Positions 8,631 to 16,467 of a DNA stretch of 60,029 nucleotides are shown here, piece by piece. The position numbers were made by a program, and so were the translations under genes. Origin of the DNA: an uncultured Rhodospirillales bacterium. Lineage in GTDB: Bacteria; Pseudomonadota; Alphaproteobacteria; Reyranellales; Reyranellaceae. The notes under the pieces are model-generated. The model saw nothing but the letters and a program-made list of their open reading frames with translations. It did not search any database and had not been told where the DNA came from. The stretch covers positions 1 through 60,029 of the forward strand of contig CADECW010000026.1 in the NCBI GenBank assembly GCA_902825855.1, in the 5' to 3' direction. The first letter of the stretch is position 1. Each line of letters opens with the position of its first letter.

Positions 8631-8670
8631 AGTGGTCTCACAAGGCCCTGGGGAGTAGGGCCGGACCACT
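8631..8670 (-). promoter_or_regulatory. Nested hairpin in the 5' leader of the DEAD-box helicase gene
   Basis: The outer arms AGTGGTC (8631-8637) and GACCACT (8664-8670) pair perfectly. The inner arms GGCCCT (8644-8649) and AGGGCC (8657-8662) also pair. The structure lies 41-81 nt upstream of the helicase ATG (8589). It could be a 5'-UTR regulatory stem for the helicase or a terminator for the cupin gene that precedes it on the same strand. No U-tract follows, which favours the leader role. Confidence 0.45.
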
Positions 8671-8742
8671 GGCGGCCCTCATATGAGGCCTCGCCCGTCC
8701 CAAGTCAATGCAGCGGCCCTGCGGGGCTGCGTCGCGCACGGC

Positions 8743-9051
8743 TCAGGACTTGAGTTCGATCTCGACGAAGACGAACTCGAAGCTGTTGGGGTTGATGACG
8801 TCGTGCTCGACGCCGATTTGGCGGGCGTACGACACACCGGACCGCAAAGGCGCCGGCACCGTCGTCGTGCCGTCAAAGATGTGCAATTCGCCGGTCGTCA
8901 CCGGCACCACGACATAGTCGTGATTGTGGCGGTGCCAGCCGGTGTGGCTGCCCGGCGGAAACCGCCATTCGGTGACGATGACGCGGTCGTTCTCGACCTG
9001 GACGGTGGGCTTCGCGAGAGGGCGCTCAGGCGAACGCTGGTCGTTACTCAT
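8743..9051 (-). CDS. Small cupin domain protein
   Basis: This is a 102-residue single-domain cupin. Cupin motif 1 is visible as 'PPGSHTGWHRHNHDYVVVPV' (about residues 32-51), with the HxH metal ligands. Motif 2 is degenerate, in 'SGVSYARQIGVEHDVINP', with a late histidine. It is cytoplasmic with no signal peptide. It lies upstream of the DEAD-box gene on the same strand and diverges from the MATE gene. Single-domain cupins may be dioxygenases, isomerases or sensors, and nothing in the context decides which. Confidence 0.85.
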   Translation of the reverse strand: MSNDQRSPERPLAKPTVQVENDRVIVTEWRFPPGSHTGWHRHNHDYVVVPVTTGELHIFDGTTTVPAPLRSGVSYARQIGVEHDVINPNSFEFVFVEIELKS

Positions 9052-9142
9052 GGTGAAAACCTAATGCCACCCACGGCTTTTGTCAGGTGACAGCCGATGG
9101 TACCCTGCTAAGTGTGCATATGCACATGTACAGGAGAGGCCA

Positions 9143-10558
9143 GTGGCCCACCCGCTTCTGACGGCACCGATCGGCAAGAGCCTGTGGAAGCTGGCGGCGC
9201 CGACCACGGCCGTGATGGTGGCGCAGACCTTCGTCGCCATCGCCGAGACCTTCATTTTCGGACGGCTTGGCACCGACGCGCTGGCCGGCTTCGCCCTGGT
9301 TTTTCCCTTCATGATGATGATGACCATGATGGCGGCGGGCGGCATGGGCGGAGGCGTGGCCGCAGCCATGGCCCGCGCCGTCGGCGGCGGCCGCATCGCG
9401 GATGCGCGCTCGCTCGTCCTGCATGCCCTGGTGCTGGGTGCCGTGCTGGCGCTGCTCTTCACGGTGATGGCCTGGACGATCGCGCCCGCTCTCTATCGCC
9501 TGCTGGGCGGCGAAGGCCGCTCGCTCGCCAACGCGCTGGCCTACTCCCACGTGCTGTTCAGCGGCGCGCTGGTCATCTGGGCCAACTTCTTCCTGTCGGC
9601 GTTGCTGCGCGGCGGTGGCGACGCCGCCACGCCCGGTCGCTACATGCTGTTTTCGTCGATCGCCCAGGTTCCGCTGTCATACGTGCTGGCGCTGGGCATC
9701 GGCGACTGGCCTGGTCTCGGCATGGCGGGGCCGGCGCTCTCCTCGCTGTTCACGTCGTTCGTTTCCGCCGCCCTGCAGGCACGCGCGTTATGGCGAGGCA
9801 AGCTCGGCTTCGTGCCGGACGTGGCCGGTGTCCGTCTCCAGGGCCGGCTTTTCTGGGACATTCTTCGGGTCGGCCTGATCGCCTCCTTCTCGGCCTTCAC
9901 CGCCAACCTCACAGCCATGCTGGTCACTGGCCTGGTCGGTCGCTTCGGTGTCGCCGCGCTGGCCGGCTATGGCATCGGCGTGCGGCTGGAATTCATGCTG
10001 GTGCCGCTGGCTTTCGGCATCGGTTCGGGGCTCACCACCCTGGTCGGTGTCGCGGCCGGCGCCAACGACTGGAAACGTGCGGTGCGGGCCGCCTGGATCG
10101 GCAGCCTGACGGCGGCCGGGGCGCTCGGCCTCTGCGGCTGGGTCCTCGCCTTCGTTCCAGAAGGCTGGGCGCGGCTCTTCACCAGCGATCCCAAGGTCAT
10201 CGAAGCGACGGTCGCCTACATCACGCGGGTGGCGCCATTCTACTGCCTGTTCGGTCTCGGCATGACGCTGTCCTTCGCCAGCCAGGGTGCGGGCCGCATG
10301 AAAGCGCCGTTCGCCGCCGGCATCGCCCGCCTCATCATCGCCACGGTTGGCGGCTGGTTCGCCGTCGAGATCCTGGGCTGGGGACTGCCCGGCGTGTTCG
10401 TCGCCATCGCCGTCGGCATGATCGCCTTCGGCAGCCTGATTGCCGGACCATTGCTTGTCATACCGTGGGGGCCGAAGCGTGCTAGATTCGTTCCAACGAC
10501 AGGAACGAGCAATGCAGCGCCCCTCGATGATCGCAACCTGGAACCGCAATCCCGCTGA
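9143..10558 (+). CDS. MATE family multidrug/toxic compound efflux transporter
   Basis: This is an inner-membrane Na+ or H+ antiporter of about 471 residues with roughly 12 transmembrane helices in two MatE repeats. Typical features are 'KLAAPTTAVMVAQTFVAIAE' in helix 1, a glycine/methionine-rich second helix ('MMMMTMMAAGGMGGGVAAA') and 'GVAALAGYGIGVRLEF' at the start of the second half. The GTG at 9143 is chosen because AGGAGAGG ends 3 nt before it and the membrane domain begins directly after. The upstream ATG at 9080 would add a hydrophilic stretch with no ribosome site. The 3' end overlaps the next gene by 47 nt. The substrate is unknown. Confidence 0.92.
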   Translation: MAHPLLTAPIGKSLWKLAAPTTAVMVAQTFVAIAETFIFGRLGTDALAGFALVFPFMMMMTMMAAGGMGGGVAAAMARAVGGGRIADARSLVLHALVLGAVLALLFTVMAWTIAPALYRLLGGEGRSLANALAYSHVLFSGALVIWANFFLSALLRGGGDAATPGRYMLFSSIAQVPLSYVLALGIGDWPGLGMAGPALSSLFTSFVSAALQARALWRGKLGFVPDVAGVRLQGRLFWDILRVGLIASFSAFTANLTAMLVTGLVGRFGVAALAGYGIGVRLEFMLVPLAFGIGSGLTTLVGVAAGANDWKRAVRAAWIGSLTAAGALGLCGWVLAFVPEGWARLFTSDPKVIEATVAYITRVAPFYCLFGLGMTLSFASQGAGRMKAPFAAGIARLIIATVGGWFAVEILGWGLPGVFVAIAVGMIAFGSLIAGPLLVIPWGPKRARFVPTTGTSNAAPLDDRNLEPQSR

Positions 10559-11195
10559 CGAAGAGGCGATGGGCGCAGCGCACGCGCCCATCTGGAGACG
10601 CATGATCAACGTCTCCGTGCCGCACGACCTGCATGCCTCGACCGTGCTCGACTACGGCTGCAACCAGGGCGGCTTCCTGCGCATGCTCTACGATCGTCAT
10701 CCGTTCAAGAGTGCGGTCGGCATCGACATCGCCCGCGAATCGGTGGCGCGTGCCGAGCTGCTGAAAGGTCAGCGTCCGGTCGAGTACAAGGTCACCGACA
10801 GCGCCGCCTCGCTTGGCCGCACCTTCGACTACGCCTTCAGTCACGAGGTGATCTACCTGCTGGGCGACCTCGCGGCGCACGCGCGCGACATGAAGGCCGC
10901 GCTCCGCCCGGGAGCGTCGTACGTCGCCGCCATGGGCTGCCATACCGACAGCGCGGTATGGCCGCGCTGGCGCAAGCTGATCTCCGAGACCTCGTCGATC
11001 CCGATCCACGATCATTCGCTGGAAGACGTCTCCAAGGCGTTCGCCCAGGCGGGCTTCATCGTCTCGGTGCGGCCGCTCGACCTCGACGCCTTCATGCCGG
11101 TGACGGTGGGCAGCGCCTTCTTTCCCAAGATCGTCGACCAGCTGCACTACTACAGCCAGGACAAGGTGCTGTTCAGGTTCGTCAGGACGCCCTGA
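10512..11195 (+). CDS. Class I SAM-dependent methyltransferase
   Basis: This is a methyltransferase of about 227 residues. Motif I is 'VLDYGCNQGGFLRML' and the acidic end of strand 2 is 'SAVGIDIARESV', both expected for SAM binding. 'FDYAFSHEVIYLL' fits motif IV. Start options are ATG 10512 (chosen, GGAACGAGC upstream) and ATG 10527; the open frame to 10440 overlays the MATE gene. It overlaps the MATE gene by 47 nt, so the two are translated together. Its end overlaps the convergent cupin gene by 14 nt. The substrate cannot be inferred; a link to detoxification of a MATE substrate is speculation. Confidence 0.88.
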   Translation: MQRPSMIATWNRNPADEEAMGAAHAPIWRRMINVSVPHDLHASTVLDYGCNQGGFLRMLYDRHPFKSAVGIDIARESVARAELLKGQRPVEYKVTDSAASLGRTFDYAFSHEVIYLLGDLAAHARDMKAALRPGASYVAAMGCHTDSAVWPRWRKLISETSSIPIHDHSLEDVSKAFAQAGFIVSVRPLDLDAFMPVTVGSAFFPKIVDQLHYYSQDKVLFRFVRTP

Positions 11196-11616
11196 CGGGC
11201 TCCAGCTTGCCGTCGAGCACGGGGTAACCCGAGGCATCGCTTTTGCGATCGAGATAGGTCACCACGCGGTCGGGATTCGCGTGGATGCCTAGGAGCCGCA
11301 TCGGTCGATCGCCGACGGTTCGGAAGCTGTGCGGAATATTGGCCGGCAGCGCCACACAATCGCCGGCGCCGAGACGGGCAGGCTTGTCTTCGTCGCCCTG
11401 CAGCCAGACGTCGGCCTCGCCTTCGATGATGAACAGCAGCTCGACATAGGGGTGCCAGTGCATCGGCGCGACATAGCCAGGCGCCGAGGTCTGGATGCCG
11501 GTGCGCACCGGCGTGTCGCCGTCGGCGATCAGCGGATGATAGAATGCAAGCGGTCCGAACTCGACGCGGGTCGCGTCGGCGAGCTTGCGTATCTTCGGCG
11601 CTTGAAGAGTGGTCAT
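11182..11616 (-). CDS. Cupin domain protein
   Basis: This is a 144-residue single-cupin protein. Motif 1 'PGYVAPMHWHPYVELLFIIE' holds the His-x-His and Glu metal ligands. The second motif, 'GDCVALPANIPHSFRTVGD', supplies the final histidine. The C-terminal 'LLGIHANPDRVVTYLD' continues the barrel. Size and motifs fit RmlC-like small-molecule dioxygenase or ectoine-synthase-like folds, but the substrate is unclear. It converges with the methyltransferase gene with a 14-nt overlap. Directly upstream of its start is a copy of the dispersed palindrome (11642-11764), so the promoter must lie in or beyond that element. Confidence 0.85.
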   Translation of the reverse strand: MTTLQAPKIRKLADATRVEFGPLAFYHPLIADGDTPVRTGIQTSAPGYVAPMHWHPYVELLFIIEGEADVWLQGDEDKPARLGAGDCVALPANIPHSFRTVGDRPMRLLGIHANPDRVVTYLDRKSDASGYPVLDGKLEPVRAS

Positions 11617-11641
11617 CGAAACTCCCTTCGCCGCATGTTCT

Positions 11642-11764
11642 CGTCATCCCGAGCGAAGCTGCCCGAAGGGCAGCCTAGTCGAGGGACCTTCTCTTGTCGA
11701 TGCATCAACAGAACAGGTCCCTCCACTTCGCCTCGCTCCGCTCGGCTCCGGTCGGGATGACGGG
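11642..11764. repeat. Dispersed palindromic element, copy 3 (complete)
   Basis: The terminal arms CGTCATCCCGA (11642-11652) and TCGGGATGACG (11752-11762) are perfect reverse complements. The left arm contains an inner hairpin, GCTGCCC-GAA-GGGCAGC, whose second base pair is T:A where copies 1 and 2 have C:G. This compensatory change suggests the stem itself is selected. The facing boxes GAGGGACC and GGTCCCTC surround a CTTTGTCGATGCATCAACAG-type loop. It lies between the cupin gene and the large oxidoreductase gene. Confidence 0.8.
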
Positions 11765-11785
11765 AATGGGAAATCGCGGCTGGAG

Positions 11786-14700
11786 TTACCGCGCGCCGAT
11801 CTTCCTCAGCGAGCGGTCGATCCATAGAGCGCCGATCTTCTCCTGCACGCCGTTCTGGCGCAGCCGCTGGCGCAGGCAGCCGAAGTCGACGCGGTCGAGC
11901 TCCTGGTCCTGGTTGAAACAGGAGAAGACCACCGATTCCTTGCCGGTCGCCGGATCCTTGTGGAGCTGCAGGCACTGGGCGCAGATCTCCTTCATCATGC
12001 ATTGCATGGGGGAGTTGATCGAACCCAGCGCGCGATGATCGGGTTTCAGGTAGGGCTTCAGCACGCCGTGGCGCGCCAGCCGCACGGCATTCATCATGCC
12101 GTCCGAGCCGATGGCGACGATGCGGTCGGCATCCTCGAAGGGGATCGGCTGTTCGCCAAGCTCGCCCGAGGCGTAGCGGCGCATGGCCTCGACGATGTTG
12201 TCGACCACCGACTTGTCCTGCGGCCGGTCGACGGGGAAGCCCGGCTGCTCGTCGCAGGCCCAGACGACTACGTCGGCCGCCGCCTCGATCTCCTCGACCT
12301 TGTAGCGATCGGAGGGTTTCTTGTAGCCGGCGAAGTACAGGACCTTGCTGCCGGCCTTGCGAAAGGCCTGGCCGATCGAGAACAGCACGGCATTGCCGAG
12401 GCCGCCGCCCGCGAGCACCACCGTCTCGTCCGGCTCGATCTCGGTCGGCGTTCCGGTCGGGCCCATGACGATCACCGGCTCGCCAGGCTCGAGCAGCGTG
12501 CAGAGATCGGACGAGCCGCCCATCTCCAGCGTGATCAGCGACAGCAGGCCCTTGTCCTTGTCGACCCAGGCGCCGGTCAGCGCCAGGCCTTCCATGGTGA
12601 GCAGCGTGCCGTCGACCCTCTTCGATCGCGCTTCGTAGTTCTGCAGTCGATAGAACTGCCCGGGCTCGAAGTTGCGCGCCGCGGCAGGAGCTTCGACCAC
12701 GACCTCGACAATGGTTGGCGTCAGCCGGTCGACGCGCACGACCTTGGCGCGCCACTGGGCGTTGGCCTCGCCGAGAATCTCGTTCGGCGAGCGCTTGGCC
12801 GCCGGCAGCTTCTCCATGGTGCGCGTCAGCACCGGATAACCCTGCTTGGCGCCGCCCATGGCTTTCACCACGTTGCCGGCGAACGACGGATGCAGATCGC
12901 CGAAGAAGGACATGAAGCGCCCGTCGGCGGCGCGGTACATCAGCACGCGGACGTCGGCGGGCTTGGCGACGCGCTCCGGCGTTGCGGGATTGCCCTCGTC
13001 GTCGAGCGCACGGAAATACTTGCCGTCGATGAAGGCGTGCGTTGCATCCTCGCGCGCCAGCACGGTGTTGGGCTGGGTTCCAGCCGCCACCAGGATGGTG
13101 CGCGCCGGCAGCGTCGCCTCGACCTTCCGGCCATTCTGCTCGCCCGCTACCCTGAGCGCGCTGGCATGGCCATTGGCGTCGACTTCGACGGCAGCCGGCG
13201 ACAGGCCTTCGGCGAAGCGGATGTCTTCTTCCAGCGCCTTCAGAACCTCTTCATGGTTCAGCGTGTAGGACGGCGAATCGATCAGACGCCGGCGATAGGC
13301 GATGGTGACGCCGCCCCAGCCATTCACCAGTCCGGCGATGTCGGGCGTGCGGCCATCGCGCTCAGCCTTGACTCGTTCGGCGCGGATAGCCTCGGCATGA
13401 GAGATGAATTCGAGAGCGATCTCGCGTTCTTCGGCGTTCATGGCGGCGAACACCGCCGCCTCGCCGCGCTCCTGCACCAGGATCTCGTGGCGGGACAAGA
13501 ACTTCTCGACCTGCAGCGGATAGTAAGCGAGCGATTCCGTCGCCGTGTCGATCGCGGTCAGGCCGCCGCCGATCACCACCACCGGCAGGCGGACCTGCAG
13601 GTTGGCGATCGAATCCTCCTTGGCCGCACCGGTCAGTTGCAAGGCCATCAGGAAGTCCGAAGCCGCCCGCACGCCGCGGGCCAGGCCATTGGGCAGGTCG
13701 AGCACGGTGGGCTTGCCAGCGCCGGCGCATAGCGCCACGTGGTCGAAACCCATGGCGAAGGCACCCTCGACCGTCACCGTGCCGCCGAAACGTACACCGC
13801 CGAACATCGAGAACTGGCCACGCCGTTCCAGCAGCAGGCGCACCATCTTCAGGTAGTTCTTGTCCCAGCGCACGGTGATGCCGTACTCGGCGACGCCGCC
13901 GAAGCCCGCCATGGCGCGGTCGCCGAGATCCTCGCGCAAAGTGGCGACGTCGCGTATCGCAGCAAAGGGATGGCGCTCACCATCGGCCGACACGCCCGAC
14001 TGGGCGACCGGCAACGGCTCGATCTTCAAGCCGTCGATGCCGACCACGGCATGTCCGTCGTTCATCAGGTGATGCGCGAGGTTGAAGCCGGCGGGGCCGA
14101 GCCCCACCACCAGCACGGTGCGGCCGCTCGCCGGCCGCGGCAGCGGTCGGCGCAGGTTCAGTGGATTCCAGCGCGTCAGAAGCGAGTAGATCTCGAAGCC
14201 CCACGGCAGGCCGAGCACATCCTTCAGCGTCCGCGTCTCGATCTGCGGGATGTCGACCGGTTCCTGCTTCTGGTAGATGCAGGCCTTCATGCAGTCGTTG
14301 CAGATGCGGTGTCCGGTCGCCGCCAGCAGCGGATTGTCGACCGCGGCTATGGCCAGCGCGCCGATGGAGAATCCCTCGCTCTTCAGCAGGTTCATCTCCG
14401 AAATCTTTTCCTCGAGCGGGCAGCCCGCAAGGGTGACGCCGAAGGGCGACTTCTGGAAGGAGCCGGTCTTGCGGTCCTTGAGCCCGCGCGAGCAGCTGTC
14501 CTTGCCCTGGTTGTGGCACCAGATGCAGTAGTTGGAATGGTCGAGCGCACGCACGAGGTCGAAGCCCTCATCGGTCAGTGCGAAGCCCTCGCGATGGCGC
14601 AGCATCGGCCGCGGCAGGCGCATGCGTGTGACGCCGTCCACGACCTCGGTCTCGATCGGCACCAGATGCTCGAAGTCGAGCTTGTGCGGCACCTTGAACA

Positions 14701-15274
14701 GAGGCCCGTCGCGATGACGCTTTTTGCCCTCCGTCGAATGCAGTGCCCAGGCGGCGTAGCGTGTCAGCGCGTCGATCTCGGGACCGGGCTTCGCGATCTT
14801 GAACTCGGCGCCGGCGATCTCGCGGACGGCAAGGGCAAAGGCGAGTTCCCAGGCTTCCAGCCCATCCGCGAGCCGCGCCGACAGGCCGACCTCGGCAGTG
14901 ACCTTGTCGCCGTCCAGTGCCGCCGCAGCCTCCGCCTTGATGGTGCGCGTCACGTAGCGCTGCACGAACAGGCGCTTGCAATCGAAGACCGGCGCCAGCC
15001 TGTTGTGATGGCCGCGCAACTCCGCGGCTTCCTCGGCAACGCCGAACAGCGCCGCCACGAAATCCTCGAGCGGACGAGCCAGCTCGATCAGCAGGTTGGA
15101 CTCGTCCTTCACGGCCAGACCATCCGGATTGGTGCGCGCCGCCATCAGTCGGGCATGGGCCTCGACGTGACTCTCTTTCAGCCAATCCACGAAAGCCGCA
15201 TCGAGGCGGACCAGGCCCTCTCGGTCATAAAGGTCGGTGAAGCCGAGATCGCGGCTCAGCGAAGGCGACGCCAT
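11786..15274 (-). CDS. Single-chain Nfn/Sud-like FAD/iron-sulfur NAD(P)H oxidoreductase (GltD-like + PyrK-like fusion)
   Basis: This is a 1162-residue protein. Residues 1-240 are an unrecognised helical domain. Then comes a cysteine-rich segment with C250, C253, C261 and C285 ('YCIWCHNQG', 'AGCPLEEKISEMN'), and C325, C328 and C332 ending in 'QEPVDIPQIE'. That is the layout of the two-cluster domain of GltD, DPYD and NfnB. A FAD motif 'VLVVGLGPAGFNLAHH' is near 388-403, and an NAD(P) motif 'VVVIGGGLTAID' follows. From about residue 850 there is a ferredoxin-reductase fold ('NFEPGQFYRLQNYEA', 'VVLAGGGLGNAVL'). It ends with a PyrK-type [2Fe-2S] motif, CMMKEICAQC plus a later Cys. The two halves match the two subunits of Nfn/SudAB. 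It is monocistronic; the electron donors and acceptors are unknown. Confidence 0.85.
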   Translation of the reverse strand: MASPSLSRDLGFTDLYDREGLVRLDAAFVDWLKESHVEAHARLMAARTNPDGLAVKDESNLLIELARPLEDFVAALFGVAEEAAELRGHHNRLAPVFDCKRLFVQRYVTRTIKAEAAAALDGDKVTAEVGLSARLADGLEAWELAFALAVREIAGAEFKIAKPGPEIDALTRYAAWALHSTEGKKRHRDGPLFKVPHKLDFEHLVPIETEVVDGVTRMRLPRPMLRHREGFALTDEGFDLVRALDHSNYCIWCHNQGKDSCSRGLKDRKTGSFQKSPFGVTLAGCPLEEKISEMNLLKSEGFSIGALAIAAVDNPLLAATGHRICNDCMKACIYQKQEPVDIPQIETRTLKDVLGLPWGFEIYSLLTRWNPLNLRRPLPRPASGRTVLVVGLGPAGFNLAHHLMNDGHAVVGIDGLKIEPLPVAQSGVSADGERHPFAAIRDVATLREDLGDRAMAGFGGVAEYGITVRWDKNYLKMVRLLLERRGQFSMFGGVRFGGTVTVEGAFAMGFDHVALCAGAGKPTVLDLPNGLARGVRAASDFLMALQLTGAAKEDSIANLQVRLPVVVIGGGLTAIDTATESLAYYPLQVEKFLSRHEILVQERGEAAVFAAMNAEEREIALEFISHAEAIRAERVKAERDGRTPDIAGLVNGWGGVTIAYRRRLIDSPSYTLNHEEVLKALEEDIRFAEGLSPAAVEVDANGHASALRVAGEQNGRKVEATLPARTILVAAGTQPNTVLAREDATHAFIDGKYFRALDDEGNPATPERVAKPADVRVLMYRAADGRFMSFFGDLHPSFAGNVVKAMGGAKQGYPVLTRTMEKLPAAKRSPNEILGEANAQWRAKVVRVDRLTPTIVEVVVEAPAAARNFEPGQFYRLQNYEARSKRVDGTLLTMEGLALTGAWVDKDKGLLSLITLEMGGSSDLCTLLEPGEPVIVMGPTGTPTEIEPDETVVLAGGGLGNAVLFSIGQAFRKAGSKVLYFAGYKKPSDRYKVEEIEAAADVVVWACDEQPGFPVDRPQDKSVVDNIVEAMRRYASGELGEQPIPFEDADRIVAIGSDGMMNAVRLARHGVLKPYLKPDHRALGSINSPMQCMMKEICAQCLQLHKDPATGKESVVFSCFNQDQELDRVDFGCLRQRLRQNGVQEKIGALWIDRSLRKIGAR

Positions 15275-15374
15275 ATCAGGAATATCCGGGTGGGCCGAGG
15301 GGTGATTCGTTCGTGTGCGAACCGATTAGACAACACGGGGCCGGAGCGCAAGACACCAGCCATTCGCGACACTA

Positions 15375-16442
15375 ATGCCTGATGACGCGCCACGCTGCTT
15401 CCCGCATGGTCCCGCCGAAATGCAACCCGTCCCCGCATCCGTGCGCAACTGGCTGATCGTCGTTGCCGCGATGATTTTCGTCATGATCGTCATCGGTGCG
15501 CTGACACGGCTCACCGAGTCGGGGCTTTCGATGGTCGAATGGCGGCCGGTTACGGGGTGGCTTCCCCCGCTTTCCGAGACGGCCTGGCAGGCGGAGCTGC
15601 AGAAATATCTTTCCTCGCCGCAGGGCAGATTGATCGATGGTGGTTTCACGATCGCCGACTTCAAGGAGATCTTTTGGCTGGAGTACATCCATCGCCTGTG
15701 GGGTCGTCTGATCGGCGTGGTCTTCGCCCTGCCCCTGGCCTGGTTTTGGATGCGCGGCCAACTCTCGCCGGCACTGAAGCCACGCCTGGCGGCATTGCTG
15801 GTGTTGGGCGGGCTGCAGGGCGCCTTGGGCTGGGCGATGGTGGCGTCCGGCCTGATAGACCGGCCTTCGGTCAGCCACTACCGCCTGGCCGCCCACCTTC
15901 TGCTGGCGGTGGCGCTCTATGCATACACCGTCTGGCTGATCCTGGAGCTCGGCCCGCAAGCCGCACAACGAGACGAGCCGCGCACGCGGCGCGACGCCAC
16001 GATCCTGATGGGTCTGCTGTTCGTCGTGCTCACCTGGGGTGCACTGATGGCGGGCCTGCGCGCCGGCGCCGCCCACAACACCTTCCCGACCATGTCGGGG
16101 TACTGGATTCCGCCCGGCCTGTTCGAGGAATCGCCGTGGTGGATCAACATCTTCGAGAATCCGACGACGATACAGTTCGTCCACCGCTGGCTGGCCAAGC
16201 TCCTCGTGCTCGGGGTACTGGTCATGGCCTGGCGGTCGCGCCATGCAGAGGCCGTGCTGGCAGCGGCAATGGCCTTGATCCAGCTGAGCCTCGGAATCGC
16301 CACGATCCTGACCGGTGTCGAGATCGCCATTGCGACAATGCACCAGGCCGGAGCCGTCATTTTGCTGACCCTTGTCATCGTGGTGCGGCATCGCGCGACA
16401 GCTTCTCGGGCGAGCCCGGTGTCGGCTATTGTCAGGGCATGA
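15375..16442 (+). CDS. ctaA: Heme A synthase (COX15/CtaA family)
   Basis: This inner-membrane protein of 355 residues oxidises heme O to heme A for aa3-type cytochrome oxidase. It has about eight transmembrane segments. Conserved histidines are seen in 'EYIHRLWGRLIG' (helix 3 region), 'SHYRLAAHLLLA' and 'QFVHRWLAKLL', with a further one in 'TMHQAGAVILL'. 'GALTRLTESGLSMVEW' and 'HNTFPTMSGYWIPP' are family signatures. The ATG at 15420 (MQPVPASVRNW) is an alternative start that removes a hydrophilic tail of 15 residues. It diverges from the large oxidoreductase gene. No cytochrome oxidase subunit genes are in the window. Confidence 0.94.
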   Translation: MPDDAPRCFPHGPAEMQPVPASVRNWLIVVAAMIFVMIVIGALTRLTESGLSMVEWRPVTGWLPPLSETAWQAELQKYLSSPQGRLIDGGFTIADFKEIFWLEYIHRLWGRLIGVVFALPLAWFWMRGQLSPALKPRLAALLVLGGLQGALGWAMVASGLIDRPSVSHYRLAAHLLLAVALYAYTVWLILELGPQAAQRDEPRTRRDATILMGLLFVVLTWGALMAGLRAGAAHNTFPTMSGYWIPPGLFEESPWWINIFENPTTIQFVHRWLAKLLVLGVLVMAWRSRHAEAVLAAAMALIQLSLGIATILTGVEIAIATMHQAGAVILLTLVIVVRHRATASRASPVSAIVRA

Positions 16443-16467
16443 GCGGGACCTTCCACCGGCCTTCTCC

